A DNA stretch of 64,000 nt from Paracoccus aminovorans (GCF_001546115.1 NZ_KQ955208.1:1685686-1749685), one strand, 5' to 3'; counted from the stretch's first letter, positions 36,326-47,187 are shown. The notes: generated by a model from the sequence alone, not told the origin. Translations and numbers: made by a program.

Positions 36326-37086
36326 GCCAGCACCGCCATGCCGAAAAGAGGGGTCGAGGGCGCGGCCATGTCGCGCGCCTCGATCGGATTGGCGCCAGCC
36401 GCCAGTCGGCCGGCCTCGATCGCCAGCGCCATGGCGCGGGCCATGGCCACCGGGTCGCCGGCCTTGGCGACGGCGGTGTTCAGCAGCACCGCGTCATAGC
36501 CCAGCTCCATCGCCTGCGCCGCATGGCTGGGCAGGCCGATGCCCGCGTCCACCACCAGCGCCACGTCCGGGAAATGCGCCCGCAGGCTGCGCAGCCCATA
36601 GGGGTTGTTCAGCCCGCGGCCCGAGCCGATGGGCGCGCCCCAGGGCATCAGCACCGCGCAGCCCGCGTCCAGCAGCCGGCCGCAGACCGACAGGTCCTCG
36701 GTGCAATAGGGAAAGACCTGGAAGCCGTCGTCCGACAGGATCCGCGCCGCCTCGACCAGGGCGATCACATCGGGGCAAAGCGTGTCGTCGTCGCGGATGA
36801 CCTCGAGCTTGATCCAGGGCGTGCCGAACAGTTCGCGCGCCATCTGGGCGGTGGTCACCGCCTCGCGCACGGAATGGCAGCCGGCGGTGTTGGGCAGGAC
36901 CGGGATATTCAATCCCTTGATGAGATTGTGGAAATCCTGACCCGCCCCGCCCTCGCGGCGCAGGCTGACCGTGGCGATGCCGGCGCCCGAGGCGTGGAAG
37001 GCCTCGGCCATGATCGCGGGCGAGGGGTATTGCGCCGTGCCCAGCATCAGCGGGCTTTCGACATGGGTTCCGTAGAATTGCGGCAT
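36322..37086 (-). CDS. thiG: Thiazole synthase
   Basis: Builds the thiazole ring from deoxyxylulose phosphate, dehydroglycine and ThiS-thiocarboxylate. It has 254 residues; the start [22 protein letters not shown] lies one base after the thiS stop. The lysine-bearing strand [10 protein letters not shown] and [19 protein letters not shown] are diagnostic. Dehydroglycine would come from ThiO upstream. Confidence 0.95.
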   Translation of the reverse strand: MPQFYGTHVESPLMLGTAQYPSPAIMAEAFHASGAGIATVSLRREGGAGQDFHNLIKGLNIPVLPNTAGCHSVREAVTTAQMARELFGTPWIKLEVIRDDDTLCPDVIALVEAARILSDDGFQVFPYCTEDLSVCGRLLDAGCAVLMPWGAPIGSGRGLNNPYGLRSLRAHFPDVALVVDAGIGLPSHAAQAMELGYDAVLLNTAVAKAGDPVAMARAMALAIEAGRLAAGANPIEARDMAAPSTPLFGMAVLA

Positions 37087-37087
37087 C

Positions 37088-37285
37088 TCAGCCCCCCTGC
37101 ATCGGCGCCACGACTTCCAGCGCGTCGCCATCCTTCAACGTGGTCCCGGCGCGGGCGGCGGCGGGCAGGAAGGCGCCGTTCAGCGCCGTGGCGACCTTGG
37201 CCGCGCCCAGGCCGATTTCGTCCAGCGCATCCTGGACCGAGGGCCCGGCAAGGCTGCGATTTTCGCCGTTAAGGGTGATTTTCAT
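37088..37285 (-). CDS. thiS: Sulfur carrier protein ThiS
   Basis: A 65-residue ubiquitin-like protein that starts [12 protein letters not shown] and ends VVAPMQGG. The terminal Gly-Gly is the site that ThiF adenylates and that carries the thiocarboxylate. Its 5' end overlaps thiO by 17 bases. Confidence 0.95.
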   Translation of the reverse strand: MKITLNGENRSLAGPSVQDALDEIGLGAAKVATALNGAFLPAAARAGTTLKDGDALEVVAPMQGG

Positions 37286-38246
37286 CCATGAACTCCGGTA
37301 TCTGGCCGTCCAGCAGGTGGTCGGCGGCCATGCGGGCCACGGCGGGGGCCAGAAGATAGCCGTGGCGATAGAGGCCGTTGGCGAACAGCGTGTTTCCACG
37401 CCGGCGCAGGCGCGGCAGGTTGTCGGGGAAGGCCGGGCGGGCGTCCGAGCCCAGTTCGAGGATCTCGGCCTCGGCAAAGCCCGGATGCAGCGCATAGGCG
37501 GCCGACAGCATCTCGACCGCCGAGCGCGCGGTGACGCGATATTTGCCGCCGGTTTCCAGCATCGTGGCGCCTATCATGTATACACCGTCCCCTCTTGGAA
37601 CAAGATATAGGGGGATGCGCGGATGCAGCAGGCGGATGGTGCGGGTCAGCTGAACCTCGGGGCAGCGGATCACCAGCATCTCGCCCCGCACGCCGCGCAG
37701 GTCGGGCAAGGCGTCGCGGGCAGCAAATCCGCGGGCGTCGACGATCAGGCCCGTCGGCTCGCCTTCGGTCTCGATGGCGACGCCGGCAGCGGTCAGCCGG
37801 TCGCGCAGCGCCATGAGGGCGGCGCGGGGGTTCAGATGCGCCTCGCTTTCGAAAAACAACCCGCGCGCGAACCGGCCCTGCAATTCGGGCTCCAGCGCGG
37901 CGATGGCGTCAGCGTCCACCGGGCGATGCGCCTCTGTCATCCGGGCGAAGCGGTCCAGTTCCGCCCGGTCGCGCGAGGGGGCGAGCACCAGCGTGCCGCG
38001 CCGGATGACCTCGGCGCCATGCGCCTGCCACCAGTCGGCGGCGTCAACACCCAGGCGCAGGACCACCGGCTCGGCGCTTTCGGCTTCGCACCAGGGGGCC
38101 AGCATGCCGCCGGCACGCCAACTGCAGGCCTGCGCGCCGGGCTTGCCGGCGGGGTCGATGACGCGGGGGATGACGCCGCGGTCAAGCAGGGTCGCGGCAA
38201 TGGCGAGTCCCATCACGCCGCTACCAAGGATTGTTATGTCGTTCAT
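37269..38246 (-). CDS. thiO: Glycine oxidase ThiO
   Basis: FAD enzyme of the DAO family that oxidises glycine to iminoacetate (dehydroglycine) for ThiG. It has 325 residues, with the FAD motif GSGVMG at 8-13, [15 protein letters not shown], and the C-terminal [15 protein letters not shown]. Presence of thiO rather than thiH implies the oxygen-dependent route. It overlaps thiD by four bases. Confidence 0.93.
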   Translation of the reverse strand: MNDITILGSGVMGLAIAATLLDRGVIPRVIDPAGKPGAQACSWRAGGMLAPWCEAESAEPVVLRLGVDAADWWQAHGAEVIRRGTLVLAPSRDRAELDRFARMTEAHRPVDADAIAALEPELQGRFARGLFFESEAHLNPRAALMALRDRLTAAGVAIETEGEPTGLIVDARGFAARDALPDLRGVRGEMLVIRCPEVQLTRTIRLLHPRIPLYLVPRGDGVYMIGATMLETGGKYRVTARSAVEMLSAAYALHPGFAEAEILELGSDARPAFPDNLPRLRRRGNTLFANGLYRHGYLLAPAVARMAADHLLDGQIPEFMDENHP

Positions 38247-39064
38247 TCGTCACCCCACATTTTGTAGAAGTGATGCACCGGCCCATGGCCCAACCCGACC
38301 CCCAGCCCGTCGGCGGCGCCGATGGCGCCTTGCAGCCAGCCATGGGCGCGGGTGACCGCAGCGGGCAGGTCCAGCCCCAGCGCCAGCCCCGCCGCGATGG
38401 CCGAGGACAGCGAGCAGCCGGTGCCATGGGTATTGCGGGTCTGCTGGCGCGGCGCCGACAGCTGAAAGCCCTGCGGACCGACCAGCAGGTCGGTGCAGGT
38501 CTCGCCCTCGGCATGGCCGCCCTTCATCAGCACATGGCCCGCGCCCAGGGCACGCAGCGCCTCGCCCTGCTCGGCCATCTCCGCGGGCGTGCCGGCCGGG
38601 GCGCCGCCCAGCAGCCGTGCGGCCTCGGGCAGGTTCGGAGTCAGGACGGTCGCCAGCGGCAGCAGCCGGTCACGCAGCGCCTGGACCGCCGCGTCGGGCA
38701 GCAGCGCATCGCCGGATTTCGCCACCATCACCGGGTCCAGCACCACCGGGATCGGATCGGCTTGCAGCGCGATGTGCAGCCGGTCCGCGACGGCTGTGAT
38801 CACATCCGGGCCGCCGACCATGCCGATCTTGATTGCGCGCACGTCCAGATCGCCGAAAACCGCGTCGATCTGCGCCGCGACCATGGCGGGCGAGACCGCC
38901 TCCACCGCCGCGACGGTGCGGGTGTTCTGGGCGGTGATGGCTGTGATCACGGATGCGCCATAGACCCCCAGCGCCGAGAAGGTCTTGAGGTCGGCCTGGA
39001 TGCCGGCGCCGCCGCCGCTGTCCGAGCCGGCGATGGTCAGCGCGATGCGAGCTGGTCCCGCCAT
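38243..39064 (-). CDS. thiD: Hydroxymethylpyrimidine (phosphate) kinase
   Basis: Phosphorylates HMP and HMP-P. The 273 residues start [27 protein letters not shown]; the ATG was chosen for this family N-terminus and for AAAGGCGG upstream. [18 protein letters not shown] is the anion-hole motif of ribokinase-like enzymes. It is the first gene after the TPP riboswitch. Confidence 0.94.
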   Translation of the reverse strand: MAGPARIALTIAGSDSGGGAGIQADLKTFSALGVYGASVITAITAQNTRTVAAVEAVSPAMVAAQIDAVFGDLDVRAIKIGMVGGPDVITAVADRLHIALQADPIPVVLDPVMVAKSGDALLPDAAVQALRDRLLPLATVLTPNLPEAARLLGGAPAGTPAEMAEQGEALRALGAGHVLMKGGHAEGETCTDLLVGPQGFQLSAPRQQTRNTHGTGCSLSSAIAAGLALGLDLPAAVTRAHGWLQGAIGAADGLGVGLGHGPVHHFYKMWGDE

Positions 39065-39133
39065 GATCCGCCTTTCATTGTCCGGTCGAGGCGGCGGAGA
39101 GGGGGTGGCGGCTGACATGATGCTGTTGCCGCG

Positions 39134-39227
39134 ACACTCTACCCTTCCCTCCGCCGGTATGAGCCGGATCAGGTTCGATGGGTCGGTGCCTGGCACCTCT
39201 CAGCCCCGTTCGGGGCCCCCCAAGTGT
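39134..39227 (-). ncRNA. TPP riboswitch (THI element) controlling the thiamine operon
   Basis: On the minus strand, P1 is closed by ACACT (39223-39227) and AGTGT (39134-39138). The conserved CTGAGA lies at 39198-39203, CCTGATC at 39167-39173, and GGCGGAGGGAA follows near 39144. These are the invariant parts of the aptamer. It ends 70 bases before thiD, and thiamine pyrophosphate should repress all ten downstream genes. Confidence 0.95.
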
Positions 39228-39273
39228 ATGAGTCGTGGCGGGACACTAGGGCCGGCGCGCGGCTTTGGCAAGC

Positions 39274-40440
39274 TCAGTCGCGGGCGAACAGGTCGCGGGT
39301 GTAAAGCTTGTCCTGCACGTCGGCCAGTTCGGGCGCCTGGCGGTTGGCGATGATCAGGTCGGCCTGGGCCTTGAAGGCGTCGAGGTCGCGCACCACCGGG
39401 CTGTTGAAGAAATGCTCCTGTTCCAGCACCGGTTCGTAGACGATGCAGGGGATGCCCTTGGCCTTGATCCGCTTCATGATGCCCTGGATCGAGCTGTCGC
39501 GGAAATTGTCCGAGCCGGATTTCATCACCAGCCGATAGACGCCGACCAGCTTCGGACGCCGGGCGATGATTTCCTCGGCGATGAAATCCTTGCGGGTGCG
39601 GTTGGAATCGACCACCGCGGCGATCAGGCTTTGCGGCACCTGGTCGTAGTTCGCCAGCAATTGCTTGGTATCCTTGGGCAGGCAATAGCCGCCATAGCCG
39701 AAGCTGGGATTGTTGTAATGCTCGCCGATCCGCGGGTCGAGGCCGACGCCCTCGATGATCTCGCGCGTGTTCAGCCCGCGGGCGACGGCATAGCTGTCGA
39801 GTTCGTTGAAATAGGCCACGCGCATGGCGAGATAGGTGTTCGAGAACAGCTTGATCGCCTCGGCCTCGGTCGAGCCGGTGAACAGGATCGGCATGTCCTT
39901 GCGGATCGCGCCCCGGGCCAGCAGATCGGCCAGCCGATGCGCGGCCGGGCCGTGGTCGCCCACCACGATGCGCGAGGGGTGCAGGTTGTCCTGCAACGCC
40001 CGGCCTTCGCGCAGGAATTCCGGCGAGAACAGGATGCCGTCATGGCCGGTCTTTTCGCGCATGCGCTGGGTAAAGCCGACCGGGACGGTGGACTTGATGA
40101 CGATGGTCGCCTGCGGCGCGTGGCGGCGGGCCAGCGCGATCACGCTTTCCACGCTGGAGGTGTCGAAGCGGTTCGAGCGCGGGTCGTAATTCGTCGGCGT
40201 GGCGACGATGACGAATTCGGCGCCGGCCATGGCCTCGGCCGGGTCGGTGGTGGCGCGCAGGTGCAGCGGCTTTTCCGCCAGCCACTGGCTGATCTCGGCA
40301 TCCTCGATGGGTGAGCGGCCGGCATTCACTTGGGCCACCCGCTCGGCGCTGATGTCCAGCGCCACCACCGCGTCGTGCTGCGCCAGCAGCACCGCGATCG
40401 ACATGCCGACATAGCCCAGCCCAGCCACCGATATGGTCAT
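39274..40440 (-). CDS. Nucleotide-sugar (UDP-glucose) 6-dehydrogenase
   Basis: Makes a UDP-uronic acid for polysaccharide synthesis by NAD-dependent four-electron oxidation. The 388 residues have the Rossmann motif GLGYVG at 7-12 and the catalytic cysteine C253 in [11 protein letters not shown]. The ATG has AAAGGG upstream. It resembles the short Ugd type. The nearest partner is the glycosyltransferase at 41.2 kb. Confidence 0.9.
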   Translation of the reverse strand: MTISVAGLGYVGMSIAVLLAQHDAVVALDISAERVAQVNAGRSPIEDAEISQWLAEKPLHLRATTDPAEAMAGAEFVIVATPTNYDPRSNRFDTSSVESVIALARRHAPQATIVIKSTVPVGFTQRMREKTGHDGILFSPEFLREGRALQDNLHPSRIVVGDHGPAAHRLADLLARGAIRKDMPILFTGSTEAEAIKLFSNTYLAMRVAYFNELDSYAVARGLNTREIIEGVGLDPRIGEHYNNPSFGYGGYCLPKDTKQLLANYDQVPQSLIAAVVDSNRTRKDFIAEEIIARRPKLVGVYRLVMKSGSDNFRDSSIQGIMKRIKAKGIPCIVYEPVLEQEHFFNSPVVRDLDAFKAQADLIIANRQAPELADVQDKLYTRDLFARD

Positions 40441-40563
40441 CGCGTTCCCTTTCCCCGTGGTTTTCCCGGCTCTAGCACGGCTTTTCGCCCGGCAGAAGCG
40501 CGCCGGCTTGCGGGGCCGGCCGTGTTTCGGCACGATCCGGCCGGATGGCAAGGGAGGCCGGCG

Positions 40564-41166
40564 ATGAAAAGCGTGATCTTCGACCTGGGGGCGGTGCTGA
40601 TCGAATGGGATCCGGCGCTGGCCTTTGCCGATGTCTTCACCAGCCGCGCCGCGGCCGAGGCCTGGATGGCGCGCATCGGCTTCGACGGCTGGAACCGGGC
40701 GCAGGACGGCGGGCGCAGCTTTGCCGAAGGGCTGCAGGCCGCGCGCGAGGCGCATGGCGACGAGGCCCGGCACCTGGCGGGCTATCTGGCCGGCTTTCCG
40801 CTGACCATCGAAAAGACCGTGCCCGGCGCCTGGGAAATCGCCGAGGCGCTGCTGGCGCGGGGGGTGCCGCTCTATGGCCTGACGAACTGGGCGGCCGAGA
40901 CCTGGCCCCATGCGCTGGAAATCCATCCCCGGCTGGGCCGGCTGTTCCGCGACATCGTGGTTTCCGGACGGGTGGGCGCGCTGAAGCCCGAGCCGGCGAT
41001 CTATCGCCTGTTGATGGACCGCAATGGCTTGCGCCCCGAGGATTGCATCTTCATCGACGACAATCCCGACAACGTCGAGGGCGCCCGGGCGCTTGGCATC
41101 GACGGCATCCATTTCACCGGCGCCCAGGCGCTGGGCGCGGCGCTGGCGCGGCGCGGGCTGTTCTGA
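40564..41166 (+). CDS. HAD-superfamily (subfamily IA) hydrolase
   Basis: A 200-residue phosphatase-like protein with motif [12 protein letters not shown], motif [11 protein letters not shown], the lysine in [11 protein letters not shown], and motif [13 protein letters not shown]. The first motif reads D-L-G rather than the usual D-x-D; many YihX-type HAD enzymes have this form. Substrate unknown. Confidence 0.85.
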   Translation: MKSVIFDLGAVLIEWDPALAFADVFTSRAAAEAWMARIGFDGWNRAQDGGRSFAEGLQAAREAHGDEARHLAGYLAGFPLTIEKTVPGAWEIAEALLARGVPLYGLTNWAAETWPHALEIHPRLGRLFRDIVVSGRVGALKPEPAIYRLLMDRNGLRPEDCIFIDDNPDNVEGARALGIDGIHFTGAQALGAALARRGLF

Positions 41167-41248
41167 CGCGATCGTGACGGCGGCCGTCAGCCAATTGTAA
41201 GCTGGAGCGCGTTAGGAGGGCACGCCCGAACTGACCTAGGAAGCCAGC

Positions 41249-42088
41249 TTGCCTCTTGTCGTGACCCTGTCCTCGATCCCGCCGCGCTTTGCCGGGCTGG
41301 AGCCGACCCTGAAATCGCTGCTGAAACAGCAGGTTCGCCCCGACGAGGTGCGGCTTTACCTGCCGCGCCGCTATCGCCGCTTTCCCGACTGGGACGGCAG
41401 CCTGCCGGCGGTGCCCCAGGGCGTGCGCATCGTCACGGTCGAGGACGACCTGGGCCCGGCGACCAAGATCCTGCCGGCGGTGCGGGATTTTCGCGGCCAG
41501 GATTGCGAATTGCTGCTGTGCGACGACGACCGGCTTTACGATCCGCTGTGGACCAGCCGCTTCCTGGCGGCGCGACGCGCGCATCCGGGCTGCGTCATCG
41601 CCGAGGCCGGCGGCTTCGTTCCCGGCCATGCCGGCGGGCTTGAGCCGCGCGCGGTGCCGCGCCGCAAGGACTGGCGCTATCGCCTGCTGCGCGCGGCCAC
41701 GCTGGGGCTGGTCAAGCCGCATGCCTGGCTGCGCTCGGGCCATGTCGATGTGCTCAAGGGCTATGGCGGCGCCATGCTGCGGCCCGAGTTCATGCCCGAC
41801 AGCGCCTTCGACATCCCCGAGCTGCTGTGGACGGTGGACGATCCCTGGCTGTCGGGGAACCTGGCGCTGAACGGCGTGCCGATCTGGCTGAACGCCGAGG
41901 GCCGGGTGCCGGGCGAATGCCGGACCGCCCGCTGCCATGCGCTTCTGGACTTTGCCTTGCAGGGCAAGGGCCGGGGCGATGCCAATGGCGCCTGCTACGA
42001 ATGGTTCCGCCAGAACCTGGGCATCTGGCCGGCCGGGCCTAGCCGACCATCTTCGCCGCCTGCTGCAATGCCAGCAGATAGCCGTTGA
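41249..42088 (+). CDS. Putative glycosyltransferase, TTG start
   Basis: A 279-residue protein beginning [27 protein letters not shown] from a TTG preceded by AGGAAG. A DDD motif at about 92-94 ([12 protein letters not shown]) is typical of metal-binding GT-A enzymes, and [11 protein letters not shown] follows near the C-terminus. Substrate is unknown. Its last 50 bases overlap the 3' end of convergent aroQ, coding a Pro/Ser-rich tail that may not be conserved. Confidence 0.72.
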   Translation: MPLVVTLSSIPPRFAGLEPTLKSLLKQQVRPDEVRLYLPRRYRRFPDWDGSLPAVPQGVRIVTVEDDLGPATKILPAVRDFRGQDCELLLCDDDRLYDPLWTSRFLAARRAHPGCVIAEAGGFVPGHAGGLEPRAVPRRKDWRYRLLRAATLGLVKPHAWLRSGHVDVLKGYGGAMLRPEFMPDSAFDIPELLWTVDDPWLSGNLALNGVPIWLNAEGRVPGECRTARCHALLDFALQGKGRGDANGACYEWFRQNLGIWPAGPSRPSSPPAAMPADSR

Positions 42089-42473
42089 CGCCGAAGCCGG
42101 CGATCACGCCCTCGGCGCGCAGGCTGACATAGGAATGGTGGCGGAAGCCCTCGCGCTTGTGCACGTTCGAGATATGCACCTCGAGCACCGGGCCGTCGAA
42201 GGTGTTCAGCGCGTCGAGGATCGCGACCGAGGTATGGGTAAAGGCGGCCGGGTTGATGACGATGGCCTGTGCCCGCAACCGCGCCTCGTGGATCTTGTCG
42301 ATGAGCGCGCCTTCGTGGTTCGACTGGAAGAAGTCGATGGTCAGGCCCAGTTCGGCCGCCGTCGCCTTGCAGTCGCGTTCCACGTCGGCCAGCGTGGTGC
42401 TGCCATAGATCTCGGGCTGGCGCTGGCCCAGAAGGTTCAGGTTCGGGCCGTTCAGGACATAGACGGTGGGCAT
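42039..42473 (-). CDS. aroQ: 3-dehydroquinate dehydratase, type II
   Basis: Dehydrates 3-dehydroquinate in the shikimate pathway. It has 144 residues, with the start [24 protein letters not shown] chosen by family match. [26 protein letters not shown] and [18 protein letters not shown] are the active-site segments. It is downstream of the response regulator gene on the same strand, with a 28-base gap. Confidence 0.95.
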   Translation of the reverse strand: MPTVYVLNGPNLNLLGQRQPEIYGSTTLADVERDCKATAAELGLTIDFFQSNHEGALIDKIHEARLRAQAIVINPAAFTHTSVAILDALNTFDGPVLEVHISNVHKREGFRHHSYVSLRAEGVIAGFGVNGYLLALQQAAKMVG

Positions 42474-42501
42474 GGCAATCTCCGCTGCTTTCGGGTGGAT
42501 C

Positions 42502-43203
42502 CTAGCCCAGTTCGGCCAGGAAGATATAGCCGGCGCCATAGATCGTCTTGATGAGGCGCGGGTTCTTCGGATCCTCGCCCAGCTTGGTGCGCAGGCGCGA
42601 GATGCGCACGTCCATCGCCCGGTCGAAGCTTTCCCCCGCCGTGCCGCCCAGCGTCTCGAGCATCTGTGCGCGCGAGATCAGCCGGCGCGGGTTGTCGAGA
42701 AACAGCCGCAAGACCTCGGCCTCGGCATGCGAGATCGGCGTCTCGGCGCCCTCGGGCGAGGTCAGGGTATAGCGGTCGAAATCCGCGGCCCAGCCGGCGA
42801 AGCGGATCTGCTGGCGGCCGGGGCCGGCGTCGCGCTGGGGTTTGCGCAACCGGGCGCGGATGCGGGCCACGACTTCGGCCGGCTCGAAGGGCTTGATGAT
42901 ATAGTCGTCGGCGCCCAGCTCCAGCCCCGTCACCCGGTCCTGCACCTGCGCCCGGCCCGAGATGATGATGATCGCGGCGCCGCTTTCGCTGGCCAGCCGG
43001 TGCACCAGCGCCAGCCCGTCGCGGTCGGGCAGGCCCAGGTCGATCAGGATCGCCTCGGGCTGGATGCGGCGCAGCGCCGCCTCGAACTCGGTGGCGCGGC
43101 CGAAGCCCAGGGTGCGAAAACCCGCCTCCTCCAGCGCCGCGGACAGCAGGCGGCGGATCTCGGGCTCGTCGTCGAGGATGGCGATCAGGGGCGCGTCAGT
43201 CAT
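42502..43203 (-). CDS. OmpR-family response regulator
   Basis: A 233-residue regulator with acidic pair D11-D12, phospho-acceptor D55 ([10 protein letters not shown]), a lysine in [10 protein letters not shown], and a C-terminal winged helix ([26 protein letters not shown]). It overlaps the sensor kinase gene by eight bases, forming a two-component pair. The pair is divergent from the acyl-CoA ligase/Liv transporter genes and probably controls them. Confidence 0.92.
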   Translation of the reverse strand: MTDAPLIAILDDEPEIRRLLSAALEEAGFRTLGFGRATEFEAALRRIQPEAILIDLGLPDRDGLALVHRLASESGAAIIIISGRAQVQDRVTGLELGADDYIIKPFEPAEVVARIRARLRKPQRDAGPGRQQIRFAGWAADFDRYTLTSPEGAETPISHAEAEVLRLFLDNPRRLISRAQMLETLGGTAGESFDRAMDVRISRLRTKLGEDPKNPRLIKTIYGAGYIFLAELG

Positions 43204-45094
43204 CGGTATCTGCCAGGGCCAGGGCGAGTTCGGTGTCGCCAAAGGGCTTGGTCAGGACCGGCCCGTCAAGCCCCGATCTGCCCGGATCGCCCGGCGGCAG
43301 CGCGGTCATCAGCACCACGGGCAGGCCGCGCCCGCGCAGGGCGGCGCCCGAGCCGTCGCCCAGCTGCAGGTCCGACAGGATCAGCGTCAGGCCGGTCAGG
43401 TCGGTCAGGCCCTGCGCCTCGGAGAGCGATCCGGCCTCGATCACCGAATGGCCCTGGGCGGTCAGCAACTCGCGGATATGGCTGCGGATGGCGTCGTCGT
43501 CTTCGACCAGCAGGACCAGATGCGGGCGGGCGGCGCGCAGCGGCAGGCGGATCGCGACCTGCGCGCCCTGGGCAAGGTTCGCCAGCCGCAGCGTACCGCC
43601 GGCCAGCTTGACCTGGTCATAGACCATCGACAGGCCCAGCCCGCTGCCCTTGCTGCCCTTGGTGGTGAAGAAGGGCTGCGTGGCGCGGGCCAGCGCCTCG
43701 TCCGAAAAGCCGGGGCCGCTGTCGGTGACGGTGATTTCCAGCCAGCGCCCGGCCGTGCGGGCCTGCAAGCCGATGCGGCCCTTGCCCTGCATGGCGTCGC
43801 GGGCGTTCAGGATCAGGTTCAGCAGCGCATCCTGAAGCGCGCCGGGGTCCAGCATCACCCGCGCCGGCAGGTTGGTCGTGGCGTGTTCCAGCGTCACGGC
43901 GGCGCCCAGCGTCGGCCGGGCCATGGCGGCCAGGTGCTCGAACAGCGCGCTGAGGTCCACCGGCTGCGGGTGCTGCTCGCGCTTGCCGGTCAGCGCGGCG
44001 ATGCCGTCCAGCAGCGTCGCCCCGCGCCGGGCGGCGGCCAGGGTCGCCTGCACGTCCTCGGCCTGTTCCGGCGGCAGGCCGGCGCGCGCCAGCCGGGTTT
44101 GCAGGCCGAGGATGATGGTCAGGAGATTGCCGAAGTCATGCGCCAGTCCCGAGGTCATCTGCGCCGCCAGCGCGCGCTTGGCGGCATGGGTCAGCGCCTC
44201 GCGCGATTGCACCTCGGCGGTCACGTCGGTCGACAGCACATAGGCGCCGCGCCCGGTCGGGTCCGGGGTCAGGGCGATGCGGATGCGCCGCCCCGAGGGT
44301 GGGTGCGTGATCTCGAACACCTGCGGCTGGCCGGCGACGGCGCGGTCCATATGCGGGCGGATGCGGTCGAAGGTCTCGCGGCCCAAGACCTCTTCGCCCG
44401 CGCGGCCGATGATGCCGCGGTCGGCACCGGGAAACACCGCCGCGATCTGGTTGTTGGAAAAGGTATAGCGATAGTCGCGGTCCATATGCGCGATATGGGC
44501 CGGCACCATGGCGGTGACATGGCGGGTGCGGGCCTCGGATTCGGTCAGGATGCGCTTGGCCTCCTCCAGCGCGGCATTGGTCGCGGCCAGCGCGCGGTTC
44601 GCGGCCGACAGCCGCTCGGCATGGTCCAGCACCAGTTCGGAAAGCTCCTCGGAGCGGGCGCGCAGCAGTTCTTCCTGCCGCTTGATCTGGGTGATGTCGG
44701 TATAGACCGCGATCCAGCCGCCTTGCGACAGCGGCGCCCCCTCGACCGAGATCCAGCGGCCGTCGGCGCGCTTGCGCTCCATGTAATGCGGCTGGAAGGT
44801 GCGGGCCTGGTCGACGCGCTCGCGAATCGCGGTCTCGGGGTCGTCCTGGGGCCCGTATTCGCCGCGATGCACCAGGTAGCGGATGGTGTCCTGGAAGCTG
44901 GCGCCGGGCCAGGTCAGTTCGTCCGGCAGGCCGAACATCGCCTGATAGGGGCGGTTGCAGACCGCCAGCCGCAGGTCGGCGTCGAAGATCGAGATCGCCT
45001 GCTGGATCAGGTTCAGCCCCGAGCGGGTCAGCGCGGCATGTCGGTCTGGGGTAGGCTGGGCCGGGTTGGGCTGGGCCGGGGTGGTGGTCGCCAT
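43196..45094 (-). CDS. Hybrid sensor histidine kinase with two PAS domains and a receiver
   Basis: 632 residues without clear membrane segments, so probably cytoplasmic. PAS domains lie at about 28-140 and 190-298, with a coiled coil between. The H-box has H319 (SGLAHDFGNLLT), the N-box N430 (NLILNARDAM), and the G1 box D458-S-G. A C-terminal receiver has D575 (LILSDLQLGDG). The ATG at 45094 avoids a long Cys-rich upstream extension. Signal unknown; partner is the OmpR-type regulator next to it. Confidence 0.9.
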   Translation of the reverse strand: MATTTPAQPNPAQPTPDRHAALTRSGLNLIQQAISIFDADLRLAVCNRPYQAMFGLPDELTWPGASFQDTIRYLVHRGEYGPQDDPETAIRERVDQARTFQPHYMERKRADGRWISVEGAPLSQGGWIAVYTDITQIKRQEELLRARSEELSELVLDHAERLSAANRALAATNAALEEAKRILTESEARTRHVTAMVPAHIAHMDRDYRYTFSNNQIAAVFPGADRGIIGRAGEEVLGRETFDRIRPHMDRAVAGQPQVFEITHPPSGRRIRIALTPDPTGRGAYVLSTDVTAEVQSREALTHAAKRALAAQMTSGLAHDFGNLLTIILGLQTRLARAGLPPEQAEDVQATLAAARRGATLLDGIAALTGKREQHPQPVDLSALFEHLAAMARPTLGAAVTLEHATTNLPARVMLDPGALQDALLNLILNARDAMQGKGRIGLQARTAGRWLEITVTDSGPGFSDEALARATQPFFTTKGSKGSGLGLSMVYDQVKLAGGTLRLANLAQGAQVAIRLPLRAARPHLVLLVEDDDAIRSHIRELLTAQGHSVIEAGSLSEAQGLTDLTGLTLILSDLQLGDGSGAALRGRGLPVVLMTALPPGDPGRSGLDGPVLTKPFGDTELALALADTDD

Positions 45095-45213
45095 GGCTGT
45101 TGCCTTGCAGTTGTAACAATTCGTAGGATTCGGGCAAAACTGACGCAAGGATTGCCGCAGTAAGCTGCGATTGCCAGAGGGGAAGAGGAGCCCGGACGGC
45201 AAGGGGAGGATCT

Positions 45214-47187
45214 ATGCAGAACCAGCCGGACCGCAGCGGACCGCCGTCGATTCCAGCGCTGCTGGCGCGCAATGCCGCGACCTGGGGCCAGCGGCCGGCC
45301 TATCGCGAAAAGGAATTCGGCATCTGGCAAAGCTGGACCTGGGCCCAGGCGGCCGAGGAAATCCGCGCGCTGGCGCTGGGCTTTCTGCACATGGGCCTGG
45401 CGCCCGGCGACCATGTCGCGATCATCGGCCGCAACCGCCCGGCGCATTACTGGTCCATGGTCGCGGCGCAGATGTGCGGCGCGGTGCCGGTGCCGCTGTA
45501 TCAGGACGCGGTGGTCGAGGAGATGGCCTATGTGCTGGGCCATTGCGGCGCGCGTTTCGTGGTCTGCGGCGACCAGGAACAGGTGGACAAGGTGCTGGAG
45601 GTCGGCGCCGGCGCTCCGAAGATCGAGCAGATCATCTATACCGACAAGCGGGGCATGCGGAAATACGACCACAGCGCCATGAACGCGCTGGCCGACGTGC
45701 AGGCCGAGGGCCGCGCCGCGCATCAGCGCCACGAGGAAGAACTGGACCGCCGCATCGCGGCCCTCGGCTACGACGACACCTGCGTGATGCTGTATACCTC
45801 GGGCACCACCGGCAAGCCCAAGGGCGTGGTGCTGTCGAACCGCAACATCATCGAGACGGCCAGGAACACCTGCGCCTTCGACAGGCTGACCGAGGCCGAG
45901 GAGGTGCTGGCCTATCTGCCGATGGCCTGGGTCGGCGACTTCATCTTCTCGGTCGGCCAAGCCTATTGGGCCGGCTTCACGGTGAACTGTCCCGAAAGCG
46001 CGCAGACCATGATGACCGACCTGCGCGAGATCGGCCCGACCTATTTCTTTGCCCCGCCCCGCGTCTTCGAGGGCCAGCTGACCAGCGTGATGATCCGCAT
46101 GGAGGACGCCGGGCGCATCAAGCGCGGGCTGTTCCACCACGCCATGAACCTGGCCCGCCGCATCGGCCCGGACCTGCTGGACGGCAAGCCGGTCGGGCTG
46201 CTGGACCGGCTGCGCTATGCCCTGGGCGACCTGCTGGTCTATGGCCCGCTGAAGAACACGCTGGGCTATTCCCGCATCCGCGTCGGCTATACCGCGGGCG
46301 AGGCGATCGGGCCCGAGATCTTCGATTTCTACCGCAGCCTCGGCATCAACCTGAAGCAGCTCTACGGCCAGACCGAGGCCTCGGTCTTCATCACCCAGCA
46401 GCCCGACGGGCAGGTGCGCTCGGACACGGTGGGCGTGCCCTCGCCGGGGGTGGAGCTGAAGATCGCCGACAGCGGCGAGGTGTTCTATCGCTCGCCCGGC
46501 ACCTTCGTCGAATATTTCAACAACGCGGAAAGCACTGCCTCGACCAAGGATGCCGAGGGCTGGGTGGCGACCGGCGACGCCGGCTTCTTCGAGGAGGGCT
46601 CGGGCCACCTGCGTATCATCGACCGCGCCAAGGACGTGGGCCGCATGGCCGACGGCCGGATGTTCGCGCCGAAATATGTCGAGAACAAGCTGAAGTTCTA
46701 TCCCAACATCCTGGAGGCGGTGGTCTTCGGCGCCGGGCGCGGCATGTGCACCGCTTTCATCAACATCGACCTGACCGCGGTCGGCAATTGGGCCGAGCGC
46801 AACAATATCGCCTATGCCAGCTATCAGGAACTGGCCGGCCATCCGCAGGTCTATGCCGCGATCCGCGAGCATGTCGAGGCGGTGAACGAATCCGTCGCCG
46901 CCGACCCGATGCTGTCGGGCTGCCAGATCCACCGCTTCCTGGTGCTGCACAAGGAGCTGGACCCCGACGACGGCGAGATGACCCGCACCCGCAAGGTGCG
47001 CCGCAACATCATTGCCGAGAAATATGCCGACCTGATCGCCGCGCTCTACGACGGAAGCGAGCAGGTCAGTACCCGCACCGAGGTGACCTATGAGGACGGC
47101 CGCAAGGGCGAGATCCGCGCCACGCTGCGGATCGAGGACGCCCGCACCTTTCCCACCGCCGAGCCGCAAAGGGTGGCCGCAGAATGA
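45214..47187 (+). CDS. AMP-dependent acyl-CoA synthetase (long-chain type)
   Basis: 657 residues; forms an acyl-adenylate, then an acyl-CoA. The P-loop-like motif YTSGTTGKPKG is near 193-203, YGQTEASVFI is the A5 motif, and GWVATGDAGFFEEGSGHLRIIDRAKD the hinge region. GGGGAGG precedes the ATG. It heads an operon with Liv-type ABC genes and a PaaK-like gene, so it probably activates the carboxylic acid that the transporter imports. Confidence 0.88.
   Translation: MQNQPDRSGPPSIPALLARNAATWGQRPAYREKEFGIWQSWTWAQAAEEIRALALGFLHMGLAPGDHVAIIGRNRPAHYWSMVAAQMCGAVPVPLYQDAVVEEMAYVLGHCGARFVVCGDQEQVDKVLEVGAGAPKIEQIIYTDKRGMRKYDHSAMNALADVQAEGRAAHQRHEEELDRRIAALGYDDTCVMLYTSGTTGKPKGVVLSNRNIIETARNTCAFDRLTEAEEVLAYLPMAWVGDFIFSVGQAYWAGFTVNCPESAQTMMTDLREIGPTYFFAPPRVFEGQLTSVMIRMEDAGRIKRGLFHHAMNLARRIGPDLLDGKPVGLLDRLRYALGDLLVYGPLKNTLGYSRIRVGYTAGEAIGPEIFDFYRSLGINLKQLYGQTEASVFITQQPDGQVRSDTVGVPSPGVELKIADSGEVFYRSPGTFVEYFNNAESTASTKDAEGWVATGDAGFFEEGSGHLRIIDRAKDVGRMADGRMFAPKYVENKLKFYPNILEAVVFGAGRGMCTAFINIDLTAVGNWAERNNIAYASYQELAGHPQVYAAIREHVEAVNESVAADPMLSGCQIHRFLVLHKELDPDDGEMTRTRKVRRNIIAEKYADLIAALYDGSEQVSTRTEVTYEDGRKGEIRATLRIEDARTFPTAEPQRVAAE

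Noticed and set aside
42502..43203. FlhR, the regulator of methylotrophy in Paracoccus, as identity of the response regulator
   Set aside because: This protein has an OmpR-type winged helix, and it sits beside CoA ligase and Liv genes rather than C1 genes.
42962..45163. Long plus-strand open frame across the sensor kinase gene
   Set aside because: Antisense to a kinase with complete H, N and G motifs; composition is low-complexity Gly/Arg/Gln/Ala.
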